Shown here: one piece after another, positions 8,745 to 17,738 of the stretch
Layout of the letters: every line of letters starts with the position of its first letter
Position numbering within the stretch: position 1 is the first letter of the stretch
Origin: Sporomusa sphaeroides DSM 2875
GTDB lineage: Bacteria; Bacillota; Negativicutes; Sporomusales; Sporomusaceae
Length of the DNA: 64,000 bases
Direction: 5' to 3'
Assembly: GCF_001941975.2 (NCBI RefSeq)
Contig: NZ_CP146991.1
Location: 1,970,524-2,034,523, forward strand
Made by a program: the position numbers and the translations under genes
Notes under the pieces: generated by a model
What the model was told of the DNA's origin: nothing
The model's input: only the letters and a program-made list of their open reading frames with translations
The model's database searches: none

Positions 8745-9101
8745 ATGTCTGAACAACTGAAGTTTTCAGGAGCCGGCTTTGTTGTAGGTATTCTCAGCGG
8801 TTTACTCGGTGTGGGCGGCGGCATCTTTCTGGTACCCATCATGGTAACCTATTTTTCTATTACCCAGCATATTGCCCAAGCCACTTCAATGGCGGTGATT
8901 ATTCCGACAGCCCTTGTCAGCAGTGCCGTATATGGTTTCCATGGCAATATTGATGTGGGTTTGGCGGTTAATTTAGCTATTGGCAGTATGTGCGGCGCCA
9001 GTATCGGGGCCCGGATAATGAAAAGAATCCCTGCCATCCGGCTAAAACAGCTATTTGGGCTTTTACTCATACTTGTCGGTTTGAGGATGGTGGTATCATG
9101 A
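8745..9101 (+). CDS. Half-size TauE/SafE transporter, subunit 1
   Basis: The family exports sulfite, sulfoacetate and similar anions. This 118-residue protein has the N-repeat signature GLLGVGGGIFLVPIM (about 20-34) and about four hydrophobic helices, but it is only half the usual 240-270 residues. The next gene encodes a homologous half and overlaps it by four bases (ATGA), so the two probably assemble into one transporter. The substrate is not readable. Confidence 0.85.
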   Translation: MSEQLKFSGAGFVVGILSGLLGVGGGIFLVPIMVTYFSITQHIAQATSMAVIIPTALVSSAVYGFHGNIDVGLAVNLAIGSMCGASIGARIMKRIPAIRLKQLFGLLLILVGLRMVVS

Positions 9102-9466
9102 GTGCCGTTTTTATTATTTTTGCAATCGGCCTGGGTGCCGGTATCTTAAGCGGGCTGCTGGGCATTGGCGGCGGCGCAGTGCTGGTGCCGATGATGGTCT
9201 TTATCTTAGGCATAACGCAGCATACAGCGCAAGGGATTTCCATGCTGGTTATCATTCCTACCGCTCTCGTCAGTGTGTGGCATTTTCATAAAGATAAGCT
9301 GATTCATTACCAAGCTGTTCTCTATTTGGCCGGAGGAGCCATTGTCGGAGCTTTAATCAGCTCTAACTTGGTTCAACATATACCTGCCAGTGAACTAAAA
9401 CGGATTTTTGGCATTTTCGTTATTTATTCCGGTTTTAAAATGATTTGGGGAACACGAAAAAAATAG
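9098..9466 (+). CDS. Half-size TauE/SafE transporter, subunit 2
   Basis: The 122-residue partner of the preceding gene, with the same signature (GLLGIGGGAVLVPMM) and the same helix pattern (TQHTAQGISMLVIIPTALVS mirrors TQHIAQATSMAVIIPTALVS of subunit 1). ATG 9098 overlaps the upstream stop; a longer reading from 8990 would run through the first gene in another frame and is rejected. The pair recreates, as two polypeptides, the internal repeat of full-length TauE/SafE. Confidence 0.85.
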   Translation: MSAVFIIFAIGLGAGILSGLLGIGGGAVLVPMMVFILGITQHTAQGISMLVIIPTALVSVWHFHKDKLIHYQAVLYLAGGAIVGALISSNLVQHIPASELKRIFGIFVIYSGFKMIWGTRKK

Positions 9467-9473
9467 TACAAAA

Positions 9474-9508
9474 AAAATCCTGGCGATTTTTATTGCCAGG
9501 ATTTTTTT
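9474..9508 (+). terminator. Terminator after the TauE/SafE pair
   Basis: AAAATCCTGGC / GCCAGGATTTT stem with a T run. Confidence 0.9.
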
Positions 9509-9599
9509 GCATATGATGCCAGCAGCGGACATTGCAGTTGAATCAATATCGGCTTGGGCTTTTGTTCATGCCGTGGTATAAGCCGTGTTTGCTTAAAAT

Positions 9600-9628
9600 T
9601 TGTGCTGGCTTAAAATTTAAGCTATAAT
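9600..9628 (+). promoter_or_regulatory. Putative sigma-A promoter of the miaB-mutSL operon with a palindromic spacer
   Basis: TTGTGC (9600-9605) and TATAAT (9623-9628) are 17 bases apart. The spacer is almost filled by the perfect palindrome GCTTAAAATTTAAGC (9608-9622), and GCTTAAAATTT also occurs at 9591-9601. The -35 is weak, which would suit an activated or repressed promoter. An operator role is inference. Confidence 0.55.
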
Positions 9629-9668
9629 AATTGGCAGATACTCTTTCGCAATTGGAGCTGATACATAG

Positions 9669-11009
9669 ATGGAATCAAAGCAAAATCACGGCTCACCCAA
9701 GCTTTTTCACACAATTACTTTCGGGTGCCAAATGAATTTGAATGACTCAGAACGGCTGGCCGGTCAATTGAGGACAATTGGCTATGAGATTACAGAAAAT
9801 ATGGAGCAAGCCGACATAATCTTAATAAATACCTGCTGTGTCCGGGAGAGTGCCGAAAAGAAAATTTATGGGAAAATTGGTGAACTGAAAAGGCTAAAGC
9901 TGGTTAATCCTAATTTGATTATTGGGGTTGTTGGCTGTATGGCCCAAAAGGACAAAGATAAAATCCTCAAAAAATTTCCCCATGTCAATCTGGTTATGGG
10001 CACCCATAATACCCATCAGCTTGTAGAACTTATTGCCAAACTGGAGGAAAGCCGCGAACCGGTTCTGGCTGTCTGGGATCAGGCGGAACGACTTGCGCCA
10101 GATGTGCCGACTGTACGGAAAGGGAAAATATCTGCCTGGGTACCGATCATGTATGGTTGTAATAATTTCTGTACCTATTGTATTGTCCCCTATGTCAGAG
10201 GGCGCGAGCGCAGCCGTCCGCTTGAGCATATCATAAATGAGATTCAGCAACTGGGCCAGGACGGTTTCAGAGAAATAACACTGCTTGGTCAAAATGTCAA
10301 TTCCTATGGAAAAGACAGTGAGGAACAGGTTGATTTTGCGGACTTGCTGCGTGCCGCCGACCAGGTTGATACGATTGCCCGTATCCGCTATATGACCTCG
10401 CATCCTCGGGATATGAACGATAAGGTCATTGAAACCATTAAAACTAGTAAAAGGATCTGCGAGCACTTCCATTTGCCGGTTCAGGCAGGCAGTGATGCTA
10501 TTCTTGAAGGCATGAACCGGGGTTATACCACTCTCTACTATCGTCAACTGGTAGCTAAAATTCGCCAGGCTGTCCCCGGTGCCAGTCTTACCACTGACTT
10601 GATTGTTGGATTTCCGGGAGAGACGGAAGACCAATTTCAGGAAACGCTGGACTTCCTCAAAACGGTTAGATATGACGCGGCTTATACCTTTATCTATTCA
10701 CAACGCTCAGGTACACCGGCGGCCAGATATCCGGATCAAGTACCTCTGCCAACGAAAAAGGCCCGTCTTAATCAGCTAATGACGGTACAAAATGAAATTA
10801 GTCTGGCCATCAATGAACAGCTTGTTGGTAAGAGCATGGAAGTGCTGGTTGAAGGTCCCAGTAAAAATGATGATAATACCCTTATGGGACGAACCCGTAC
10901 AAATAAAATTGTGTTATGGCCGAAAAAAGGTCAGGAACAAGCCGGTGATTTGGTACATATTCAGATTGATACGGCACAGACCTGGGTTTTGAAAGGCCGT
11001 TTGATTTAA
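9669..11009 (+). CDS. miaB: tRNA-2-methylthio-N6-dimethylallyladenosine synthase
   Basis: MiaB is a radical-SAM enzyme that adds the methylthio group to i6A37 of tRNAs, following MiaA, whose gene lies in the same operon. The 446-residue protein has the three cysteines of the N-terminal cluster (GCQMN, INTCCVRE, VVGCMAQ), the radical-SAM CxxxCxxC motif in GCNNFCTYCIVPY (about 161-173), and a C-terminal TRAM domain (VLVEGPSKND). Length and order are those of MiaB rather than MtaB or RimO. Confidence 0.95.
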   Translation: MESKQNHGSPKLFHTITFGCQMNLNDSERLAGQLRTIGYEITENMEQADIILINTCCVRESAEKKIYGKIGELKRLKLVNPNLIIGVVGCMAQKDKDKILKKFPHVNLVMGTHNTHQLVELIAKLEESREPVLAVWDQAERLAPDVPTVRKGKISAWVPIMYGCNNFCTYCIVPYVRGRERSRPLEHIINEIQQLGQDGFREITLLGQNVNSYGKDSEEQVDFADLLRAADQVDTIARIRYMTSHPRDMNDKVIETIKTSKRICEHFHLPVQAGSDAILEGMNRGYTTLYYRQLVAKIRQAVPGASLTTDLIVGFPGETEDQFQETLDFLKTVRYDAAYTFIYSQRSGTPAARYPDQVPLPTKKARLNQLMTVQNEISLAINEQLVGKSMEVLVEGPSKNDDNTLMGRTRTNKIVLWPKKGQEQAGDLVHIQIDTAQTWVLKGRLI

Positions 11010-11036
11010 TTGTTTTGGTAGAGGAGAATTTACACT

Positions 11037-13649
11037 ATGGCAATAAGCTATACCCCAATGCTGGAACAATACCGGGAGGTAAAGAGTAGGCATAGTGGTG
11101 AAATATTATTTTTCCGGTTAGGCGATTTTTACGAAATGTTTTTTGAAGATGCCGAGACCGCTTCACGGGAATTAGAAATTACTCTGACTTCGCGCGAGGG
11201 AGGCCAGAATAAGCGTGTTCCGATGTGCGGTGTTCCTTATCATGCCGCCGACAATTATATTGCTAAATTAATCAGTAAAGGTTACAAGGTAGCTATTTGT
11301 GAGCAAGTGGAGGATCCTAAACAAGCCAAAGGCATTGTCCGCAGAGAAGTCGTCAAGATTATAACGCCAGGCACTGTGCTGGCTGAAGCCTCATTGCCTG
11401 ATAAAGCAAATAATTACCTGGCCTTGCTATATGAGGAAGCCGATGAACTGTGTTTGACAGCCACCGATATTTCTACCGGAGAGTGTCTGTGGGCGATCTT
11501 TGCCGGCAGTTTCCGCACAACGGCTGTTTGTGACCAATTGTACCGCCTGCTGCCGGCAGAATTGGTGGTAGTGGGCAAGATAGAAAGCTTTCCGGCAATA
11601 AACGGCTTTCTTGGTCAGAGAGTACCGGCTTGTGCGGTTACTACCCTGGCAATGCCGGACTCGTTACTGGTCAATGAACTATCCAGACAGCATTTTGCCG
11701 ATGAAGAACTGCCCGGCAGTTCGGGGGCCCAGGCTGCTGTCGGCTATCTGCTGTATTATCTGCACCATACTTTAAAAAGCGATCTTTCGCATGTTAATAA
11801 GCTGACGCGCGTGGATGCCCAGGACTATTTAGTCCTGGATGCCTCAACCTTGCGCAATCTTGAAATTACCCGCAACATGCGTGACGGCGGGCGCAAAGGC
11901 ACACTGCTGGCGGTGCTGGATTTTACCAAAACTGCGATGGGCGGGCGTCTGCTTAAAAAATGGCTGGAATTTCCGCTGTTAAGTCCTGTCGGTATTTTCA
12001 AGCGTCAGGATGCAATTGCTGATTTGTCGGATAAAGGGGCAACCCGCGAAACTTTAGGAGAACTGCTTGGTGAGATATATGACTTTGAACGGATCCTGAC
12101 CCGGGTTGAAGTAGGCAGCGCCAATGCGCGGGATTTGTCGGCGCTGAAAACATCCTTATCAGTCCTGCCTGAGATAAAGGTTAAACTTCAGGATTGCCAG
12201 GCAGCATTATTGACCGGTATTGGACAGGCGATTAAAACCCATATCGATGTAACCCAAATGATTGCAGCAGCCATTGTCGACAATCCCCCCTTTAGTATTC
12301 GTGAGGGCGGTATTATTCGTGCAGGTTACGATTTAGAGCTGGACGAGCTTAGGAGTATTGCCAGAGACAGCAAAGAGTGGATTCAGGAACTGGAATTGCG
12401 GGAGCGTGAGGCTACAGGCATCAGGTCGCTCAAAATCGGGTATAACAAAGTTTTCGGCTATTATATTGAAGTTACTCACGCCAATGCCGGTGCAGTTCCT
12501 CCCACCTATATCCGTAAACAAACCCTTGTTAATGCCGAGCGGTATATCACACCTGAGCTTAAGGAATTTGAAACAAAGGTGCTTGGCGCTCAGGAAAAGA
12601 TTGTTAATATTGAGTATCAGCTGTTTACTACCATTAAGGACTATATTAAAGAGCGGATTTGCGAAATCCAGCAGACTGCCAGGCAAATAGCCCAGTTAGA
12701 TGTGCTTATTTCCTTAAATGAAGCAGCGGTTCGCTTTAACTATGTACGTCCTGGTTTGAATCAGAGCAGGGAGCTTATCATCAAAGACGGACGCCACCCG
12801 GTGGTTGAGCGGCTTTTGGCCGGTGAAATGTTTGTGCCAAATGATACCGGGCTCAATCATCACGACTGTGAGATAATGATTATAACCGGCCCCAATATGG
12901 CTGGTAAATCGACCTACATGCGTCAGGTGGCACTGCTTGTCATTATGGCGCAGATTGGCAGCTTTATTCCGGTGCGGGAGGCGTCAATTTGTCCTGTTGA
13001 CAGGATTTTCACCAGGGTAGGAGCCAGTGATGATCTGGCAACAGGTCAGAGTACTTTTATGGTTGAAATGACGGAAACAGCGCAAATTATAAAATTTGCC
13101 ACAGCCAATAGCTTGCTTATTTTAGATGAGATTGGTCGCGGGACCAGTACGTTTGATGGTATGAGTATTGCGCGGGCAGTGGTCGAATATATCAAAGACA
13201 AAGTTAAAGCCAAAACTATGTTTGCGACACATTACCATGAATTGACCGAGCTGGCCGAGTACAGTAAAGTCATTAAAAATTATTCGGTGGCTGTAAAAGA
13301 ACGTGGTAATGATATTGTATTTTTGCGCCGGATTATACCGGGCGGGGCAGATAAGAGCTATGGTGTGCATGTCGCTCAGCTCGCCGGGTTACCTAAGCGG
13401 ATTATTGAACGGGCCCAGCAAATCTTGCAGGATTTAGAACAATGTAAGGCTGACGTGAACAGTGAGGCACCGGCAGCAGGTAAAGAGGAAAGTGCCAAGC
13501 CGGTTGCTGCCGCTACGATGTCGCTGTTTGGTTCAGGTGTTGCAGACGAATTGTTGGCTGTTGATGTTATGACCCTCACTCCCTTGGAAGCGCTGAATGT
13601 ATTGTATCAACTGCAAAATAAAGCCAGAGAGGAAACCGGAAGGTTATGA
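11037..13649 (+). CDS. mutS: DNA mismatch repair protein MutS
   Basis: MutS recognises mismatches and recruits MutL. The 870-residue protein has the mismatch-binding N-terminus with the Phe-x-Glu motif inside RLGDFYEMFFEDA, the Walker A GPNMAGKST (about 618-626), the Walker B segment LLILDEIGRGTSTFDG and the MutS signature around ATHYHELTELAEY. The C-terminal tail is poorly conserved, as usual. It overlaps mutL by four bases (ATGA). Confidence 0.97.
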   Translation: MAISYTPMLEQYREVKSRHSGEILFFRLGDFYEMFFEDAETASRELEITLTSREGGQNKRVPMCGVPYHAADNYIAKLISKGYKVAICEQVEDPKQAKGIVRREVVKIITPGTVLAEASLPDKANNYLALLYEEADELCLTATDISTGECLWAIFAGSFRTTAVCDQLYRLLPAELVVVGKIESFPAINGFLGQRVPACAVTTLAMPDSLLVNELSRQHFADEELPGSSGAQAAVGYLLYYLHHTLKSDLSHVNKLTRVDAQDYLVLDASTLRNLEITRNMRDGGRKGTLLAVLDFTKTAMGGRLLKKWLEFPLLSPVGIFKRQDAIADLSDKGATRETLGELLGEIYDFERILTRVEVGSANARDLSALKTSLSVLPEIKVKLQDCQAALLTGIGQAIKTHIDVTQMIAAAIVDNPPFSIREGGIIRAGYDLELDELRSIARDSKEWIQELELREREATGIRSLKIGYNKVFGYYIEVTHANAGAVPPTYIRKQTLVNAERYITPELKEFETKVLGAQEKIVNIEYQLFTTIKDYIKERICEIQQTARQIAQLDVLISLNEAAVRFNYVRPGLNQSRELIIKDGRHPVVERLLAGEMFVPNDTGLNHHDCEIMIITGPNMAGKSTYMRQVALLVIMAQIGSFIPVREASICPVDRIFTRVGASDDLATGQSTFMVEMTETAQIIKFATANSLLILDEIGRGTSTFDGMSIARAVVEYIKDKVKAKTMFATHYHELTELAEYSKVIKNYSVAVKERGNDIVFLRRIIPGGADKSYGVHVAQLAGLPKRIIERAQQILQDLEQCKADVNSEAPAAGKEESAKPVAAATMSLFGSGVADELLAVDVMTLTPLEALNVLYQLQNKAREETGRL

Positions 13650-15457
13650 GCCAGCAAATTATCCACCTGTTAGATGAGAATACCGCCAATAAGATTGCTG
13701 CCGGTGAAGTGGTAGAACGGCCGGCTGCCGTCGTTAAAGAGCTTGTCGAAAATGCAATCGATGCCGGCAGTACCAGTATAGAAGTTGAAATAGTTGACGG
13801 CGGCACACAATTTATCCGGGTAACCGATGACGGCAAAGGCATGGGATATGAAGATGCCCTGTTGGCTGTAAAGCGCCATGCCACCAGCAAAATTCGAACC
13901 GCCGAAGATCTGGCGGCAATACAAACCCTGGGCTTTCGCGGAGAAGCCTTGCCCAGCATCGCGGCGGTAGCCAAATTTACGCTGACTACACGGCTGCAAA
14001 CCGATGCTTTGGCAACCTATGTAGAAATTAATGGCGGCGTATTGGCAGATGCTCGCGAGGCCGGGGCAGGCTGTGGCACCACTGTGACTGTTGCCGATTT
14101 GTTTTTCAATACACCGGCAAGGCGCAAGTTCCTGAAGACGCCGCCGGCGGAAAGCGGATATATCAATGATGCGGTGACAAAATTAGCCATGTCGCACCCG
14201 CACATAGCTTTTCGATTAATCAGCAATAACCGCCTGGTGCTTTCGACCGGCGGTACCAGGCAGTTAGTTAATGCCATTGCCGATATTTACGGACACAAAG
14301 TGGTGCCGGAATTACTGCCGGTAGAGTATAACAACGAAGGCATCATTGTATCAGGCTATGTGGCAAAGCCTGTACTGCTAAAAAGCAGCCGGCAATGGCA
14401 AACCTTTATGGTTAATAACCGGGTGGTAAACAGCCGAATGCTGGCCAAAGCGCTTGATAATGCCTATTTCTCGCTGCTGCCGAAAAATGGATATCCGCTG
14501 GCTGTGCTGCGGCTCACCATACCCCTGGAAACCATTGATGTCAATGTTCATCCCCAGAAAAAAGAAGTCAAATTCAGTGATGAGCAAAAATTGTACCGGG
14601 CAGTATATAAAGCCGTATCCTCCAGCCTGTCGGCGCCTGTACATAATCAGACTGCCGTGAATGAGACCCAGACAGAACCTATGATAAACCAGCCGGTCAT
14701 TACCGGCAGTCCGAGCGGACAAAAACACAGCATTCCTGCCGTGGGACATACCAGTATGTTCGCAGCGCCGGAGCCATGGAAACCTGCATTGTGGCGTGAT
14801 GAAAATATTTCCTTTGCCGCTGTTAGACAGTCCTTGCAGCAAGAGGAGCCATTAGCAGAGTATAGTGATTCCCGTTCAGCCCATGCCGAATGCGACCTTT
14901 ATCCGCTGGGCCAGATCAACGCTTGTTACATCGTGGCACAGGGGCAGGACGGTCTGTACATTATCGACCAGCATGCCGCCCATGAGCGGATATTATATGA
15001 CCGTTTAAGCCGCTCCAAAGGGCGCGTACCGGTCCAACAACTGCTGGTGGCACAATATTTTGAATTCACCAGTGACGATTGCAACAGTATTGTCGAACAT
15101 CATGACACATTTTACCAGCTCGGCTTTACCTTGGAACAGGTTGGTCCCGATACTATGCGTCTGTTGGAAATGCCAACAGATATTCCCCTGACCGACGCCG
15201 AAGCTATTTTAAGGCAAATCTTACAATTAATTGGTGATATGCACCAACCATCGGCGCAGGAATTACGGCATGCCTATCTGCAAATGGCGGCATGCCGCAG
15301 CGCGATTAAGGCGGGAGAGTCACTCAATATGCGGCAAATTCAAGCCCTGCTTAGTGAACTATATACAACCGAATTGCCCTACACTTGTCCCCACGGGCGC
15401 CCTACAATCGTGAAATTTGGCCCGGATGATTTGGCCAAAATGTTTAAGCGGACCTAG
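13646..15457 (+). CDS. mutL: DNA mismatch repair protein MutL (endonuclease type)
   Basis: The N-terminal GHKL ATPase shows ENAIDAGS, DDGKGM and FRGEALPSIAAV. A variable linker is followed by a C-terminal nicking domain with IIDQHAAHERILYD (about 436-449), ACRSAIKAGE and CPHGRPT, the metal-site motifs of endonucleolytic MutL. In the DQHA(x)2E(x)4E signature the last Glu is an Asp here. This fits an organism without MutH. 603 residues, normal length. Confidence 0.96.
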   Translation: MSQQIIHLLDENTANKIAAGEVVERPAAVVKELVENAIDAGSTSIEVEIVDGGTQFIRVTDDGKGMGYEDALLAVKRHATSKIRTAEDLAAIQTLGFRGEALPSIAAVAKFTLTTRLQTDALATYVEINGGVLADAREAGAGCGTTVTVADLFFNTPARRKFLKTPPAESGYINDAVTKLAMSHPHIAFRLISNNRLVLSTGGTRQLVNAIADIYGHKVVPELLPVEYNNEGIIVSGYVAKPVLLKSSRQWQTFMVNNRVVNSRMLAKALDNAYFSLLPKNGYPLAVLRLTIPLETIDVNVHPQKKEVKFSDEQKLYRAVYKAVSSSLSAPVHNQTAVNETQTEPMINQPVITGSPSGQKHSIPAVGHTSMFAAPEPWKPALWRDENISFAAVRQSLQQEEPLAEYSDSRSAHAECDLYPLGQINACYIVAQGQDGLYIIDQHAAHERILYDRLSRSKGRVPVQQLLVAQYFEFTSDDCNSIVEHHDTFYQLGFTLEQVGPDTMRLLEMPTDIPLTDAEAILRQILQLIGDMHQPSAQELRHAYLQMAACRSAIKAGESLNMRQIQALLSELYTTELPYTCPHGRPTIVKFGPDDLAKMFKRT

Positions 15458-15466
15458 GTGGTTACC

Positions 15467-16285
15467 ATGGATTTGATTGTTACAACCGCTGGGCAGCCTT
15501 CAGCCTGTGTTGTACAAACCGCGAAACAGATGGCAGCGGCACTGAATGCTCCTTTTGTAGAACGCAACCGGCAATCTTTGGCGGCAATCAGGGAGCAATA
15601 TAAAGTGAGTAATATTATTGTCGCTGCTGTTGATGGTCCAATTGTACACACCAGCAATGGTGAATACTTTTTTCACCTAAGTATGGCCGAATTGCGCATA
15701 AAAAACTTGTTAAATGGAAAACATGACCATATGGTGGCTGCCATGGGGCTGGCAGCAGGCATGTCAGTGCTTGACTGCACCTTAGGTCTGGCGACAGATG
15801 CTATTGTTGCCAGTTTTGTAACCGGTGAAAGCGGCCAGGTTGTTGGACTGGAAAGTTCACCCATAATAGCTTTGATAACCAGACTTGGACTGCAAAATTT
15901 TGCGCTTGAACCTCAGCCTGAATATGATATCACCAGCGCTTTACGCCGGATTAAAGTGGAAAACGCCGATTATTTTCAGTATCTCTTAGCAGTACCGGAT
16001 TGCAGTTTTGATGTTGTATACTTTGACCCCATGTTTCGTCAGCCAATTTATAAGAGCTCTAACTTACAGCCGATTAGAAATTTGGCAGATAACCGTTCTC
16101 TTACACCGGAAGCTGTGGAGCAAGCCTGCCGGATAGCCAGGCAAAAAGTTGTGATAAAAGAAGCGGCAGGCAGTGGTGAGTTCTCGCGTCTGGGGATAAC
16201 GACAATCGTTGGCGGCAAATACAGCAGCATACAATATGGCATTATCGACTGTCACGCAGACAAAGCTGCCGGAGGCCAATTATGA
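15467..16285 (+). CDS. Class I SAM-dependent methyltransferase (RsmJ-like)
   Basis: The 272-residue protein has a methyltransferase core: VLDCTLGLATDAIVAS (motif I), an acidic motif II (VVGLESS) and the catalytic-loop motif FDPMF, as in the 16S rRNA methyltransferase RsmJ (DUF548). Substrate assignment to rRNA is inference. ATG 15467 has AGGTGG directly upstream; the GTG at 15458 abuts the mutL stop and would place the start before that site. The stop overlaps miaA by four bases. Confidence 0.7.
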   Translation: MDLIVTTAGQPSACVVQTAKQMAAALNAPFVERNRQSLAAIREQYKVSNIIVAAVDGPIVHTSNGEYFFHLSMAELRIKNLLNGKHDHMVAAMGLAAGMSVLDCTLGLATDAIVASFVTGESGQVVGLESSPIIALITRLGLQNFALEPQPEYDITSALRRIKVENADYFQYLLAVPDCSFDVVYFDPMFRQPIYKSSNLQPIRNLADNRSLTPEAVEQACRIARQKVVIKEAAGSGEFSRLGITTIVGGKYSSIQYGIIDCHADKAAGGQL

Positions 16286-17220
16286 CAGAACGCTTGATAG
16301 TAATCATTGGCCCCACTGCCGTAGGCAAAACCAAACTAAGTATTGATTTGGCGAAAAAATTCAACACCCAAATTATTTCCGGCGACTCTATGCTGGTGTA
16401 CAAGGGATTGGATGTTGGTACCGCCAAACCCAGCCTGGCTGAGCGTGATGGTGTGATGCATCATCTTATTGACATCTTAGAGCCGGCTGCAGAATTTAAT
16501 GTTGTTGATTTTCGCAATTATGCCCAAAAACTTATTACACAAATCAATAACACCGGACATATTCCCATTTTGGCGGGCGGCACCGGCCTGTACGTGCGGG
16601 CACTGCTTGAAGGATACCGCTTCAGTCAGGCTCCCGGCGATGAGGTCCTGCGGCAGAAACTGGCCGACCTGGCGGCAGAGCAAGGGAATGAATACCTGCA
16701 TACTCTTCTAGCAAAAGTTCAGCCAGACACTGCTGCCAGGCTGCATCCTAATGATTTGCGCCGGATAATCAGGGCACTGGAAGTATTCTATGTAAGCGGC
16801 GAAACTGTTTCTCAAGACAAAACAGCACCTACGGAGCTTCTTTATAATGCTGCTGTTATTGGACTTACTATGGATAGAGCCAGGTTATACGAAAGGATTA
16901 ACCGACGGGTTGATATCATGGTTGAGCAAGGTTTGGTAGATGAAGTAGCCAGACTGCTGCAGCAGGGAGTATTGCCTGGCTGTCAAGCTATGCGCGGCAT
17001 TGGGTATAAAGAGATTATTGAGCATCTGAGCGAAGGGAAAGAATTAGCTACCGCTGTTGAACAGGTAAAACAAGCCACGAGAAACTTTGCCAAACGGCAA
17101 TTGACCTTTTACCGGCGTATGTCTTATATAACCTGGTTTGATGTGGACAATTTCGGTAATTACAATAATTTACTGGAAGCTATTTACAAGTATGTTGCAG
17201 GAAAGTTTTGTATAAGGTAG
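16282..17220 (+). CDS. miaA: tRNA dimethylallyltransferase
   Basis: MiaA prenylates A37 of tRNAs reading UNN codons and makes the substrate of MiaB, encoded five genes upstream. The 312-residue protein has the P-loop GPTAVGKTKLS (10-20), GDSMLVYKGLDVGTAKP, the GGTGLY loop and RFAKRQLTFYRR-like segment NFAKRQLTFYRRM near the end. Full family length. The ATG overlaps the methyltransferase stop by four bases. Confidence 0.96.
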   Translation: MTERLIVIIGPTAVGKTKLSIDLAKKFNTQIISGDSMLVYKGLDVGTAKPSLAERDGVMHHLIDILEPAAEFNVVDFRNYAQKLITQINNTGHIPILAGGTGLYVRALLEGYRFSQAPGDEVLRQKLADLAAEQGNEYLHTLLAKVQPDTAARLHPNDLRRIIRALEVFYVSGETVSQDKTAPTELLYNAAVIGLTMDRARLYERINRRVDIMVEQGLVDEVARLLQQGVLPGCQAMRGIGYKEIIEHLSEGKELATAVEQVKQATRNFAKRQLTFYRRMSYITWFDVDNFGNYNNLLEAIYKYVAGKFCIR

Positions 17221-17260
17221 AATAGAAAAAGAGTAGAACATTGATACGGAGGGGTTTCAT

Positions 17261-17521
17261 TTGACTAACAAAGTCATTAATCTGCAAGACAGTTTTTTAA
17301 ATCAAGTACGAAAAGAAAGCGTGCCGGTAATTATATATTTGGTTAATGGATTTCAATTGCGTGGAGCCGTAAGAGGTTTTGATAATTTTACCGTAATAAT
17401 TGAAAACGAAGGTAAACAGCAGTTAGTCTATAAACATGCAATTTCAACAGTGACTCCGTTTCGTCCATTGTCTGCCAATTTGCATGAGAAAAAAGAGGAA
17501 GCCGTTAAAACCGATAAATAA
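17261..17521 (+). CDS. hfq: RNA chaperone Hfq
   Basis: Hfq is a ring-shaped Sm-like protein that pairs small RNAs with mRNAs. The 86-residue protein has Sm1 ([20 protein letters not shown]) and Sm2 with YKHAIST, then a charged tail. TTG start at 17261 with GGAGGGG at 17247-17253. It follows miaA, as in many bacteria, and closes the operon before a strong terminator. Confidence 0.96.
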   Translation: MTNKVINLQDSFLNQVRKESVPVIIYLVNGFQLRGAVRGFDNFTVIIENEGKQQLVYKHAISTVTPFRPLSANLHEKKEEAVKTDK

Positions 17522-17537
17522 ATTAGCCGTGTCTTGC

Positions 17538-17569
17538 AGTACTCCAGGCAGATGCCTGGAGTACTTTTT
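17538..17569 (+). terminator. Terminator after hfq
   Basis: AGTACTCCAGGC-agat-GCCTGGAGTACT, a perfect 12-bp stem followed by TTTTT. Confidence 0.93.
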
Positions 17570-17663
17570 CACATCAGGCTTGTCATAGAATCCTTGCATC
17601 ATATATAATTAAGGTAATATTTAGAATTTAATTAAAATAAATTGGTTTTTTCTACCAAACCAG

Positions 17664-17692
17664 GAAGGAACTGGCGCGATTTTGTCGAATAT
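17664..17692 (+). promoter_or_regulatory. Sigma-H promoter of spo0A with overlapping 0A box
   Basis: GAAGGAACT (17664-17672), an 11-base spacer and GTCGAATAT (17684-17692) match the sigma-H consensus. TTGTCGAA at 17682-17689 is a perfect 0A box and shares bases with the -10 element, so Spo0A~P could feed back on its own sigma-H promoter. Confidence 0.8.
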
Positions 17693-17738
17693 GTTGTAAT
17701 ATGCATTAATATATTAGAGAATTGCAGGGAGGATGCCA

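Noticed and set aside
8990-9466. Longer 158-residue form of the second TauE/SafE gene
   Set aside because: The extra 36 residues run through the first gene out of frame; ATG 9098 with ATGA overlap is the better start.
9894-10634. 246-residue open frame antisense to miaB
   Set aside because: The sense strand encodes full-length MiaB with all motifs; the antisense frame has no ribosome-binding site or protein-like composition.
14378-14842. 154-residue antisense frame in mutL
   Set aside because: Shadow of the MutL linker region; no start signal.
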